Assembly (NCBI GenBank): GCA_002491905.1
Contig: DKWV01000030.1
Location: 719 to 29,317, forward strand
Length of the DNA stretch: 28,599 nt
Direction: 5' to 3'
DNA from: Lachnospiraceae bacterium UBA7143
GTDB taxonomy: Bacteria; Bacillota; Clostridia; Lachnospirales; Lachnospiraceae
Shown one piece after another: positions 16,155 to 24,574 of this stretch (positions within the stretch are counted from its first letter, which is position 1; every line of letters begins with the position of its first letter). The position numbers and the translations under genes were made by a program. Below the pieces are notes generated by a model. It searched no databases, was not told where the DNA came from, and was given only the letters and a program-made list of their open reading frames with translations.

Positions 16155-17390
16155 ATGAAAAAAAGAGTAGTGGCAGTAATGCTTGCGGCGGCAATGGTAT
16201 GTTCCCTTGCGGCCTGCGGCGGTGGCAGCAATGATGCGGCAGCGCCCGAGGCGGCGCAGGAGAGCACGGAGGAGGCAGCTCCCGAGGCGGATGCGCCGGA
16301 AGCGGAACCGGAAGAGGATTCAGCGGAAGAACCCGCTCCTGCAGCGGAAGGCGAGACGGCGGCAGGGCTTAAGATTGCGATTGTATCCAGCCCTTCGGGT
16401 GTAGATGACGGTTCTTTTAACCAGGATAACTACAACGGTATCCTTTCTTTTATCGAGAACCATCCTGACAGCACAGTGACGCCTGTGCAGGAGACGACGG
16501 GAGATGTGGCGGCAGCCGTACAGGCGGTGGCTGACATTGTGGCGGACTATGATGTGATTGTGTGCTGTGGATTCCAGTTTGCGGGAATCACCACCATTGC
16601 GCAGGAAAACCCGGATGTGAAGTTTGTGCTGGTGGATACATTCCCTTCCGATGCGGATGGAAACGAAGTAGAGGTGGACAATATCTATGCAATGCAGTTT
16701 GCTGAGCAGGAGTCCGGCTTCTTCGCTGGTATGGCAGCAGCTCTGGAGACGAAGTCCAATAAGGTGTCCGTAGTGAACGGAATTGCATATCCTTCTAATG
16801 TGAACTACCAGTATGGCTTTGAGTGCGGTGTGAAATATATCAATGAGACAGAAGGAAAGTCGGTAGAGGTAGTGGAGCTGCCTTCCTACGCGGGCACGGA
16901 TGTGACCGGCGCGGATGTGGGCGGCAATTATGTCGGCTCTTTTGCGGACGAGGCGACCGGCAAAGTAGTCGGCAATGCCCTGATTGCAGAGGGAGTGGAT
17001 ATTATCTTTGTGGCGGCGGGCGCATCCGGCAACGGTGTCCTTACGGCGGTGAAGGAGGCTGACGGCGTTTACTTTATCGGCTGTGACGTTGACCAGTATG
17101 ACGACGGTGCAAACGGGGATGCCAACGTGGTTCTCACGTCTGCGGTTAAAGTAATGCACCTGAATGTGGAGCGTGCGCTGGAGTCGGTTGCGGATGGCTC
17201 CTTTAAGGGCGGAAATGTTGTGCTGCAGGCCGATACAGACTCTACGGGATATATCAATGCGGAGGGCAGGAATCAGCTTTCTGCGGACTCCATTAAGAAG
17301 ATGGATGCGGCTTATGAGGCGATCAAGGGCGGCACGATCGTTCCCGCGGCAAACTTTAACGGCATCACACCGGAGGACTTCAGCTGGTAG
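16155..17390 (+). CDS. BMP-family (PnrA-like) substrate-binding lipoprotein
   Basis: 411 residues from ATG 16155, with GGAGG 5 bases upstream. Lipoprotein signal peptide with lipobox LAAC and modified C21. Residues about 25-75 form an acidic Ala/Glu/Pro-rich linker that tethers the domain to the membrane. The rest is a Bmp/PnrA domain: KIAIVSSPSGVDDGSFNQDN near its start, DIIFVAAGASGNGV, and GCDVDQ for the ligand pocket. Characterised relatives (Treponema PnrA, B. subtilis NupN/YufN) bind purine nucleosides and pass them to an ABC importer; the ATPase and both permeases are encoded next. A strong terminator follows, so the lipoprotein is expected to be made in excess over the transporter. Confidence 0.93.
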   Translation: MKKRVVAVMLAAAMVCSLAACGGGSNDAAAPEAAQESTEEAAPEADAPEAEPEEDSAEEPAPAAEGETAAGLKIAIVSSPSGVDDGSFNQDNYNGILSFIENHPDSTVTPVQETTGDVAAAVQAVADIVADYDVIVCCGFQFAGITTIAQENPDVKFVLVDTFPSDADGNEVEVDNIYAMQFAEQESGFFAGMAAALETKSNKVSVVNGIAYPSNVNYQYGFECGVKYINETEGKSVEVVELPSYAGTDVTGADVGGNYVGSFADEATGKVVGNALIAEGVDIIFVAAGASGNGVLTAVKEADGVYFIGCDVDQYDDGANGDANVVLTSAVKVMHLNVERALESVADGSFKGGNVVLQADTDSTGYINAEGRNQLSADSIKKMDAAYEAIKGGTIVPAANFNGITPEDFSW

Positions 17391-17457
17391 GAAGCTGGAC
17401 GCGGCGCATGATTAGGTGATCTGATGCCTGTGAAAATAAAATATGCGACATGCTTTA

Positions 17458-17490
17458 GGGCTGCCGGGGAAATTCTCCGGCAGCCCTTTT
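17458..17490 (+). terminator. Strong terminator after the BMP gene
   Basis: GGGCTGCCGG (17458-17467) pairs perfectly with CCGGCAGCCC (17477-17486), followed by TTTT. It may act as a partial stop that keeps lipoprotein levels above those of the transporter. Confidence 0.85.
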
Positions 17491-17501
17491 GTGCGCGCAT
17501 C

Positions 17502-17530
17502 TTGCGGGATATCTGACTTTGCCGTATACT
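17502..17530 (+). promoter_or_regulatory. Promoter of the nucleoside ABC transporter genes
   Basis: TTGCGG (17502-17507), 17 bases, TATACT (17525-17530), 46 bases before the ATPase start. Good match and ideal spacing. Confidence 0.55.
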
Positions 17531-17575
17531 ATAAGCAGATATATGTTTTGCTGTGGAGGAGGGCAGGAGCCGTAT

Positions 17576-19120
17576 ATGTCTGACTATATTATTGAGATGA
17601 ATCATATCACGAAACGCTTTCCGGGCATTGTTGCGAATGACGATGTCTCCATCCAGGTGAAAAAGGGAGAGATATACGCCCTCTTGGGGGAGAACGGGGC
17701 GGGGAAGTCAACGCTTATGAGTATGCTGTTCGGCATGTACGAGCCGGATGAGGGTGAAATTATTATCCGGGGAGAGAAAGTAAAAATAGCTTCCCCCAAC
17801 CACGCGACCAGACTGAATATCGGTATGGTGCATCAGCATTTTAAGCTGGTCAGCAATTATACCATAGCGGAGAACATTGTCATGGGGATGGAGCCGGTTA
17901 AAAAAACCTTTGGGTTTTTAAAGACGCTGGATCAGAAGAGATCCAACGAAGAGATCCGGGCCCTGTCTGAAAAATTCGGCCTGGAGGTGGATCCCACAAA
18001 GGTCATCGAAAATGTCAACGTCTCGATGCAGCAGCGGGTGGAGATATTAAAGATGCTGTACCGGGAGGCGGAGATCCTGATTTTTGACGAGCCGACGGCA
18101 GTACTGACACCCCAGGAGATTGAGTTTCTGCTGGAAATCATAAGGAGCCTGCGCCGGGACGGGAAGACCATTATCCTGATTACGCACAAGCTTGAGGAGA
18201 TTAAAAAGATTGCGGACCGCTGTGCGATTCTCTGCAGGGGAAAGCTGGTCGATGTGTTGGACGTGAAGGAGACGGACACGAAGACCATGGCCAATCTGAT
18301 GGTTGGCAGGGAAGTGAATTTTTCCGTGGACAAGCCCAAGCCGGACTTTGGCAGGGAGATCCTGAAAGTAGAGCATCTGACTGTGCAGAACGAGGATAGG
18401 TTCGAGGTGGTGAAGGATGTCAGCTTTTCCGTCCGAAGCGGTGAAATTTTTGCGGTGGCGGGCGTTTCCGGGAACGGACAGGTGGAGCTGGCGGACGCGG
18501 TGGCGGGGTTGTTGAAGCCTTCGGGCGGCAGGATTACCCTAAACGGGAAAGATATCACGCAGGCGACGATCCGCAGCCGCAATCTGGAAGGAATTTCCTA
18601 TATCCCCGAGGACAGGCAGAATGTGGGACTGGTGATGGATCTGTCCCTGTCGGACAATCTGGCGCTAAAGAACTATTTCCGGCCGCCTTTTTCCAAAGGA
18701 GCAGTGATAGAGGGCGACGAGTTTATCAGATACAGCGATGAGCTGATAGAGAAATATGACATCAGAAGCGGGCAGGGGAGCGGGACTATCGTGCGATCCA
18801 TGAGCGGAGGAAACCAGCAGAAAGCCATCATTGCCAGAGAGATTGAACTGGATTCCTCTCTCCTGATTTTCGTCCAGCCCACAAGGGGACTGGATATCGG
18901 GGCGATTGAGAACATTCACCGGCAGATTGTGGAGCAGAGAAACAGGGGCAAGGCAGTTCTTTTGATTTCCCTGGAGCTGGATGAGGTGATGAATCTTGCG
19001 GACACGATCGGCGTTATTTATAACGGGAGAATCGAAAAGATTGCGGACGCTGGAACGCTGACCCCGGGCGAAGTCGGGGAATTTATGATGGGAGTGGGAG
19101 GCCGCCATGAAAAAGCATGA
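17576..19120 (+). CDS. Nucleoside-type ABC importer ATPase with two nucleotide-binding domains
   Basis: 514 residues from ATG 17576, with AGGAG 6 bases upstream. The first ATPase domain has Walker A GENGAGKST (about residues 38-46), signature-like VSMQQRVEIL and Walker B ILIFDEPTAVLT. The second (from about 260) has the loop GVSGNGQVEL instead of a normal Walker A (no Lys), signature MSGGNQQKAI and Walker B LLIFVQPTRGLDIGAIE, without the usual Asp. This asymmetric pair is typical of the BMP-associated family (B. subtilis NupO/YufO and sugar importer relatives). The gene overlaps the first permease by 14 bases. It powers uptake of nucleosides bound by the lipoprotein. Confidence 0.94.
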   Translation: MSDYIIEMNHITKRFPGIVANDDVSIQVKKGEIYALLGENGAGKSTLMSMLFGMYEPDEGEIIIRGEKVKIASPNHATRLNIGMVHQHFKLVSNYTIAENIVMGMEPVKKTFGFLKTLDQKRSNEEIRALSEKFGLEVDPTKVIENVNVSMQQRVEILKMLYREAEILIFDEPTAVLTPQEIEFLLEIIRSLRRDGKTIILITHKLEEIKKIADRCAILCRGKLVDVLDVKETDTKTMANLMVGREVNFSVDKPKPDFGREILKVEHLTVQNEDRFEVVKDVSFSVRSGEIFAVAGVSGNGQVELADAVAGLLKPSGGRITLNGKDITQATIRSRNLEGISYIPEDRQNVGLVMDLSLSDNLALKNYFRPPFSKGAVIEGDEFIRYSDELIEKYDIRSGQGSGTIVRSMSGGNQQKAIIAREIELDSSLLIFVQPTRGLDIGAIENIHRQIVEQRNRGKAVLLISLELDEVMNLADTIGVIYNGRIEKIADAGTLTPGEVGEFMMGVGGRHEKA

Positions 19121-20171
19121 TTGGATACCTGTACTTACGGTTCTTTTGAGCCTGGTTCTGGGCATCGTGGTGATAGCGCTGCTCGGGAAGAACCCGTTCC
19201 TTGCATATTACAATCTGCTGCAGGGGTCGGGACTTGCACCGAAAGCGTCCTACGCGGGCCACAAGGGAATGATTACGGATTTTACCAGCTTTTTGAACGC
19301 GCTGACCCCGATGCTTTTAGCGTCGCTCTCGGTTCTGATTGCCCTGAAGGCAGGACTGTTTAATATCGGCGTTTCGGGGCAGATGCTTGCGGCGGCCTTT
19401 GTGGCCACGGTTCTGGTCGGTTATTCTGAGCTGCCCGCCGTGATAGCGAAGCCGCTGGTGATTCTGATCGGCTTTGTGGTGGGGGCACTTGTGGGCGTTC
19501 TGGTCGGATTTTTACGGCATCGGTTCAATATCAATGAGGTGGTGTCCACGATCATGTGCAACTACATAGTGCAGTATGTAGTCAGTTTTTTTATCAACGT
19601 ATTTTTTGTGGATCCGGTGTCAAGACAGTCGAAAAATATAAATGCAGCCAGCAGGCTGACACTTGTCGATGCGGCGGTGGGCGATTACAAGATGGATATT
19701 CCGCTTGGGATTCTCGTGGCGGCAGCGGCGGTGGCGGCTACAGCCTTCCTGCTTGGGAAGACGACGCTGGGATTTGAGATCAAGGCGGTGGGAAACAGCA
19801 GTCGGGCGGCGGAGTACGCGGGAATCCGTGTGGGCCGCACCAGAGTGCTTGCCATGATGCTTTCCGGCGGAGCGGCCGGGCTTGCAGGCGTGACTTACTA
19901 TCTGGGGTATTTCTGCTCCATGCAGCCAAGGGTGCTTGCCAGCACGGGATATGACGCCATAGCGGTGGCGCTTTTGGGAAACAGTTCCCCGGTAGGTATC
20001 ATTTTTTCATCTTTTCTGATCACTGTGATTTCCAAGGGAAGTACATACATGAGTTCCACGGCGGGGGTGCAGGCGGAGATGGCGTCCGCCCTTACGGGAA
20101 TTATTCTGTTAATCAGCGCCTGCGGCGCCTATGTGAGAGAACGGTTAGACAGATGGAAGGAGAACAGATGA
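19107..20171 (+). CDS. Nucleoside-type ABC permease, first subunit
   Basis: 354 residues, start ATG 19107 inside the end of the ATPase gene behind GGGAGTGGGAGG. About nine hydrophobic segments; membrane component of the BPD_transp_2 family (NupP/YufP-like), with the cytoplasmic coupling segment KAVGNSSRAAEYAGIRVGRT and the following GGAAGLAGV. Pairs with the next gene product to form the pore. Translation is coupled to the ATPase by the overlap. Confidence 0.93.
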   Translation: MKKHDWIPVLTVLLSLVLGIVVIALLGKNPFLAYYNLLQGSGLAPKASYAGHKGMITDFTSFLNALTPMLLASLSVLIALKAGLFNIGVSGQMLAAAFVATVLVGYSELPAVIAKPLVILIGFVVGALVGVLVGFLRHRFNINEVVSTIMCNYIVQYVVSFFINVFFVDPVSRQSKNINAASRLTLVDAAVGDYKMDIPLGILVAAAAVAATAFLLGKTTLGFEIKAVGNSSRAAEYAGIRVGRTRVLAMMLSGGAAGLAGVTYYLGYFCSMQPRVLASTGYDAIAVALLGNSSPVGIIFSSFLITVISKGSTYMSSTAGVQAEMASALTGIILLISACGAYVRERLDRWKENR

Positions 20172-20172
20172 T

Positions 20173-21132
20173 ATGAATACGATCATAATTGACGGTTTAT
20201 CCTTTGCGCTTCCGCTGTTTATCATGGCGATCGGCGGCATATACTGCGAGCGGAGCGGTGTGACCAATCTGGCGATAGAGGGCTTGCAGGGCTTTGGAGC
20301 TTTCTGCGGCGCGCTGTTTGCGGTCTGCATTGCCCCCTCTTTTGCGGGGGATTCACCTGTGCCTTTTTATCTGGCGATGGTGTTCGCCTTTCTGGGCGGT
20401 ATGCTTTTTTCCTTGCTTCACGCGATGCTGTGCATCCGTTTTAAGGCAAACCAGGTCATCAGCGGTGTGGTCATCAACATTCTGGCGATGTCGCTGACGG
20501 AGTTTATGACGAAGCAGATTAATGCCAGTATTTTTCAGGCGGCTTCAAATAAGTTTGTACTGGGTGTGTCGAGCCGTATAACTGTGCCGGGGATTTCGTC
20601 AGTTCCTGTGCTGGGTGCGGTCTTTACCAATCTCTATCCCTTTGAGCCAGTAATTGCGCTGATTGCTTTTATCGCCTGGTATGTTCTCTATAAGATGCCT
20701 TTTGGCCTGCACCTGAGAGCCTGCGGTGATAACCCGCACGCGGTGGACGCAGCGGGAATTGAGGTGGGAAAGGTGCGGCTGGTTGCGGTTCTGGTTTCGG
20801 GTGCGCTTTCGGGACTTGGCGGCATCTGTTTTGCCTATTCCATCTCCGCGAACTTTTCGTCCAATATCTATTCGGGATATGGGTATCTTGCCATTGCTGC
20901 ATTGATTTTCGGTAACTGGAAAATTCTGCCCACGCTGGGGGCTTGTCTGCTGTTCGGTTTTGCGAGATCGGGCGGGTATGAACTCGTTAAGCTTCTGGAG
21001 ATGCCCAGCAGCTATCAGGATCTGGTTATGGTGCTGCCCTATGTGCTGACGCTTCTGATGCTTGTATTTTTCGGGAGAAAGAATCATTCACCGAAGGCTT
21101 TGGGCGTTATTTATGATAAAGGGGCAAGGTAG
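20173..21132 (+). CDS. Nucleoside-type ABC permease, second subunit
   Basis: 319 residues, start ATG 20173 just after the first permease stop, with AAGGAG upstream. About eight to nine hydrophobic segments; BPD_transp_2 family (NupQ/YufQ-like). Key patterns: GIYCERSGVTNLAIEGLQG at the N-terminus and the coupling segment RACGDNPHAVDAAGIEVGKV followed by GALSGLGG. Completes the importer. Confidence 0.93.
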   Translation: MNTIIIDGLSFALPLFIMAIGGIYCERSGVTNLAIEGLQGFGAFCGALFAVCIAPSFAGDSPVPFYLAMVFAFLGGMLFSLLHAMLCIRFKANQVISGVVINILAMSLTEFMTKQINASIFQAASNKFVLGVSSRITVPGISSVPVLGAVFTNLYPFEPVIALIAFIAWYVLYKMPFGLHLRACGDNPHAVDAAGIEVGKVRLVAVLVSGALSGLGGICFAYSISANFSSNIYSGYGYLAIAALIFGNWKILPTLGACLLFGFARSGGYELVKLLEMPSSYQDLVMVLPYVLTLLMLVFFGRKNHSPKALGVIYDKGAR

Positions 21133-21143
21133 GAGAAGGAAAG

Positions 21144-23402
21144 ATGAATATCGCTTTTTTAGGATTGCAGGTAATCGGAATATGCACCATCTTTTTTGCT
21201 CTGGCGCTTCTGTTGAGCGGGGACGGCTCCAGAGAGCAGAAAATGATGGAGTATTTCCTTGTGGGAGCTTTAATACAGAATATCGGATATTTACTGGAAC
21301 TGACGGCACCTACGATGGAGGCGGCCCTGGTGGCGGTAAAAATGCAACATCTGGGAACGATAACAATACCGATCTGCTATTGTTATTTTATTTATATCTA
21401 CTGCTTTGAGGAGGCACCGCTGAGGTTACTGAAATTTATGGGAATCATTGATGGGTGTCTTCTTTTGGTGATTCTGACCTGTGACCATCATAGGTTTTTT
21501 TACAGACAGGTGGGATGGCAGACCACGGCGGAGGGACATTCTTATCTGGCCCTGGATTACGGACCGGGATATGCGGTTTTTATCATCTGTGCAACCCTCA
21601 TTCCTTATGTGATGTCCCTGCGTGTGCTGATCCGTGCCTGCGCCAGAAAGGGAGAGGATGCGGTGGACCGCAAGTACGGGCTGATTTTAGGTCTCTCTTT
21701 TCTGCCAGTCATTGCCCTGTATACTTATGTCACAAAACTGTCGCGGGCCTATGACTTCACGCCGGTGGTTCTGGGGCTGGTGCTCTCCTGTGTGGTGATT
21801 ATGATATGGAGCAGGAGGGTATATGACTTCGGCAGTCTTGCTTCGGGCGCGCTTTTGAACAGCATGAGCGACGGGGTGATCGCCTTGGATGAAAAGAGAC
21901 GGATTGTCAATTACAATCCGGCGGCTGCAGAGATTTTTCCGGGATTGAACAGTCGTGCTATTGGCAGAAATATTGGGGAGATACTGGATTTTCAGGAACC
22001 GGAGCCGGGTGAGGATGTAAAGCACGATATTTTTATAGGCGACCGGTATTATCAGAGCCATGTGGAACCGGTGCCGGACCGCTTCGGCGTGATTAAGGGG
22101 CATGTGGTGCTGATCCTGGATATGACGGAGATACGGAACAACATCGAGGAGATCAAGCGAATCAGAATACAGGCGGAGCAGGCTAACGAGGCGAAGAGTG
22201 AGTTCCTTGCCAATATGTCCCACGAGATCCGCACGCCCATGAATGCGATTGTGGGCCTGAGTGACATTATTATGGAGGAAAGCAAGGGCAGGAAGGTGTA
22301 CAGCTATGCCTGCGACATCAAGTCGGCATCCAGAAATCTGCTGGCGCTCATCAACGATATTCTGGATCTGTCCAAGGTGGAGGCCGGCAAGATGGAGCTG
22401 GTGAATGCGGACTATCATATTAAGAATATGGCGGATGAGGTCATCAATATGATGGACGGTGCGGCCTCCAAGCGGGGAATCCTGCTCAAATGCGAGTATG
22501 ATATGTCCATACCCTGCAAGTATTACGGCGATGAGGGCAGGATCCGGCAGATTCTGATTAATCTGCTCAACAACGGCCTGAAATTTACCAGGGAAGGGTA
22601 CGTGAAGCTGTCTGTCGGCGGCAGGCCGGGAGAGGATGCGGACACGGAGATTCTGCACATAGAGGTGAGGGATACCGGCTGTGGGATCAAGGAGGAGGAT
22701 CTTGGAAAAATATTTGAGAATTTCAGTCAGGTGGATGCGAAGCGCAACCGCAGCGTGGAAGGAACGGGACTCGGCCTTTCGATCACGAGACATCTTGTGG
22801 AGCTGATGAAGGGAACGATCCGTGTGGAGAGTGTGTACGGGGAGGGCACTGTCTTTATTCTGGAGATCCCGCAGAGGATTGTTGACCGGCGGAGCCTGAC
22901 GGAGCTGCCGAAGGAGACCATAAGAAAAGAGGACGAGATTCAGGCGTTTACGGCGGAAGACTGCCGGGTGCTGGTAGTGGACGACAACCTGGTCAACAGG
23001 AAAGTAGCGAGAGGATTCCTGCGGCCTTACGGATTTATTATTGACGAGGCAGAAAGTGGTCCGAAATCCATTGAATGTGTGAAACAGACGAGATATGATA
23101 TTATTTTCATGGATCACATGATGCCGGAGATGGATGGAATCGAGGCGGTGCAGCTAATCCGTACCGAATGCGGGGAGAACGGTACGCGCCCGGTGATCAT
23201 CGCGCTGACGGCAAACGCTATGGAGGGCGTCAGGGAAATGTTTCTGGCAAACGGCTTTCAGGATTTTATCACCAAGCCGTTAGACAAAAAGGCTCTCAAC
23301 GAGGCTCTCTTAAAGTGGATTCCCGAGCGGAGGCGGAAGGAGCCGGACACCTGGGAAAAGAGCGTGGAAAAAATGAGAAAGGCGAAGCCGGCAGAACAAT
23401 AG
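21144..23402 (+). CDS. 7TM hybrid sensor histidine kinase
   Basis: 752 residues, start ATG 21144, 11 bases after the permease stop, behind GGAGAAGG. Residues about 1-225 hold seven membrane segments of the histidine-kinase N-terminal 7TM type. A PAS domain follows (about 230-335; LLNSMSDGVIALDEKRRIV). The kinase box is FLANMSHEIRTPMNAIVG with H360; ATP-binding boxes follow (LLNNGLKFT, DTGCGIKEEDL, GTGLGLSI). The receiver domain (from about 609) has D613/D614 and phosphoacceptor D657 (IIFMDHMMPEMDG). No HPt domain and no output domain, so a separate phosphotransfer protein or regulator elsewhere is needed. Its place at the end of the nucleoside transporter genes suggests a link to nucleoside supply, inferred only. 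Confidence 0.92.
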   Translation: MNIAFLGLQVIGICTIFFALALLLSGDGSREQKMMEYFLVGALIQNIGYLLELTAPTMEAALVAVKMQHLGTITIPICYCYFIYIYCFEEAPLRLLKFMGIIDGCLLLVILTCDHHRFFYRQVGWQTTAEGHSYLALDYGPGYAVFIICATLIPYVMSLRVLIRACARKGEDAVDRKYGLILGLSFLPVIALYTYVTKLSRAYDFTPVVLGLVLSCVVIMIWSRRVYDFGSLASGALLNSMSDGVIALDEKRRIVNYNPAAAEIFPGLNSRAIGRNIGEILDFQEPEPGEDVKHDIFIGDRYYQSHVEPVPDRFGVIKGHVVLILDMTEIRNNIEEIKRIRIQAEQANEAKSEFLANMSHEIRTPMNAIVGLSDIIMEESKGRKVYSYACDIKSASRNLLALINDILDLSKVEAGKMELVNADYHIKNMADEVINMMDGAASKRGILLKCEYDMSIPCKYYGDEGRIRQILINLLNNGLKFTREGYVKLSVGGRPGEDADTEILHIEVRDTGCGIKEEDLGKIFENFSQVDAKRNRSVEGTGLGLSITRHLVELMKGTIRVESVYGEGTVFILEIPQRIVDRRSLTELPKETIRKEDEIQAFTAEDCRVLVVDDNLVNRKVARGFLRPYGFIIDEAESGPKSIECVKQTRYDIIFMDHMMPEMDGIEAVQLIRTECGENGTRPVIIALTANAMEGVREMFLANGFQDFITKPLDKKALNEALLKWIPERRRKEPDTWEKSVEKMRKAKPAEQ

Positions 23403-23411
23403 AATTAGCGG

Positions 23412-23461
23412 AAAAAGGAGTGCATTTGAGGCAAAAGTGCCAAAAATGCACTCCTTTTTTT
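23412..23461 (+). terminator. Strong terminator of the transporter/kinase run
   Basis: A 16-bp perfect stem (23412-23427 with 23444-23459: AAAAAGGAGTGCATTT and its complement) with a 16-base loop that itself can pair GGCA/TGCC, ending in a T-run to 23461. The A-run on the left would let it work in both directions. Confidence 0.88.
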
Positions 23462-23467
23462 GTCTGG

Positions 23468-23483
23468 GGTTACGCGATTAACC
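23468..23483 (+). promoter_or_regulatory. Candidate LacI-type operator
   Basis: GGTTACGCGATTAACC is a palindrome with a central CG (23475-23476), mirror matches at all positions except two on each side. An even-length palindrome with a central CG is characteristic of LacI/GalR-family operators. It lies just upstream of the -35 of the LacI-family gene, 77 bases before its start, so autoregulation is likely. Confidence 0.55.
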
Positions 23484-23485
23484 TA

Positions 23486-23514
23486 TTGTGTTTTGAAGGA
23501 TTGGAGCTTACAAT
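23486..23514 (+). promoter_or_regulatory. Promoter of the LacI-family gene
   Basis: TTGTGT (23486-23491), 17 bases, TACAAT (23509-23514; 5 of 6 matches), 46 bases before the gene start. It probably drives both the regulator and the MATE gene. Confidence 0.55.
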
Positions 23515-23559
23515 GATCCCAGAACGGATATGGCAGCAGGTCAAAATTATGGAGGCACT

Positions 23560-24561
23560 ATGGCGGAACGGGTAAGGATTGCGGATCTTGCGGAGGAGCT
23601 GGGACTGAGCACAGCTACGGTCTCCAATGTCATCCACGGAAAGACAAAAAAAATATCGGATGAGACGGTGAAGCGCGTGCAGGCGCTTTTGGAGGAGAGG
23701 CAGTATATTCCCAACATGGCGGGGATTCTGCTTGCGAGAAACAATTCCCGCATCATCGGTGTGGTAGTGTGTAATCACGAGAAATATGAGGGAAAGGTTC
23801 TGGAGGATGCATTTGTGTCCGCTTCGCTGAATGCTCTGCTGTTTGAACTGGATAAAGCGGGATACTTTATGATGATAAAGGCAACGCAGGACTGGAGCGA
23901 GGTGGAGCGCTTTGCTTCCATGTGGAATATGGACGGGATGGTTCTTCTGGGATTTTGCGACAGCGATTATGAAAAACTCCGTGCAAGGATGCACATTCCC
24001 TTCGTTGTCTATGATGGCTTTTTTGAGACAAACAGGGGGATCTGTAATTTAACAATTGACAATTTTGACGGCGGCCGTCAGGTCGGAGCATATCTGAAAA
24101 AAATGGGACATCGGCGGGCGCTTCTTCTTTCGGACAATGACATCTGCGTGGATGCAGAGCGGATGGCAGGTTTCAGGGAGGGATTTGCAGACGGGGAGAC
24201 CGATTTCCTGGAAGTGCCGATGAACAGGGAGGGACGGTATTCCCTTTACCGGGAAAATTATGAGCGGATACGGACGTGTACGGCTGCCTTTGCGGTTTCG
24301 GATGTGTATGCAGCAGAATTTATGCATTTTTTGATGGAACGGGGGATAGCCGTGCCGGAGGGGATGTCTGTGGTGGGATTTGACGACAATGCCCTCTGTG
24401 AAAACTGCGTCCCACGCCTTACCACAGTGGGGCAGGATGCGGGGGAACGGGCAAGGATGGCGGTGCATTCTCTAAAAAGATTGTGGAGCGGGGATGGAGA
24501 ACCGAAGATGGAGAGGCTTTCGGTAAAACTGGTTATTCGGGATAGTGTAAAAAAACTGTGA
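23560..24561 (+). CDS. LacI/GalR-family transcriptional regulator
   Basis: 333 residues from ATG 23560, with GGAGG 4 bases upstream; an ATG at 23530 lacks a site. The N-terminal helix-turn-helix is ADLAEELGLSTATVSNVIHG (about residues 7-26) with the hinge region up to about 60. The ligand-binding domain of periplasmic-binding-protein fold follows, with GVVVCN, TIDNFDGGRQVGAYL and the C-terminal SVVGFDDNALCE. These proteins usually sense a small sugar or nucleoside and repress neighbours. The MATE gene follows after 13 bases, so it may control the exporter and itself through the operator at 23468-23483. Ligand unknown. Confidence 0.93.
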   Translation: MAERVRIADLAEELGLSTATVSNVIHGKTKKISDETVKRVQALLEERQYIPNMAGILLARNNSRIIGVVVCNHEKYEGKVLEDAFVSASLNALLFELDKAGYFMMIKATQDWSEVERFASMWNMDGMVLLGFCDSDYEKLRARMHIPFVVYDGFFETNRGICNLTIDNFDGGRQVGAYLKKMGHRRALLLSDNDICVDAERMAGFREGFADGETDFLEVPMNREGRYSLYRENYERIRTCTAAFAVSDVYAAEFMHFLMERGIAVPEGMSVVGFDDNALCENCVPRLTTVGQDAGERARMAVHSLKRLWSGDGEPKMERLSVKLVIRDSVKKL

Positions 24562-24574
24562 CATGGAGGTAGAG

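Noticed and set aside
16068..17575. Purine or other riboswitch in the leaders of the nucleoside transport genes
   Set aside because: No conserved riboswitch core was seen; only simple hairpins.
21687..23117. Long minus-strand open frame (476 codons) opposite the hybrid kinase
   Set aside because: Antisense shadow of conserved kinase and receiver sequence; no start site or domain.
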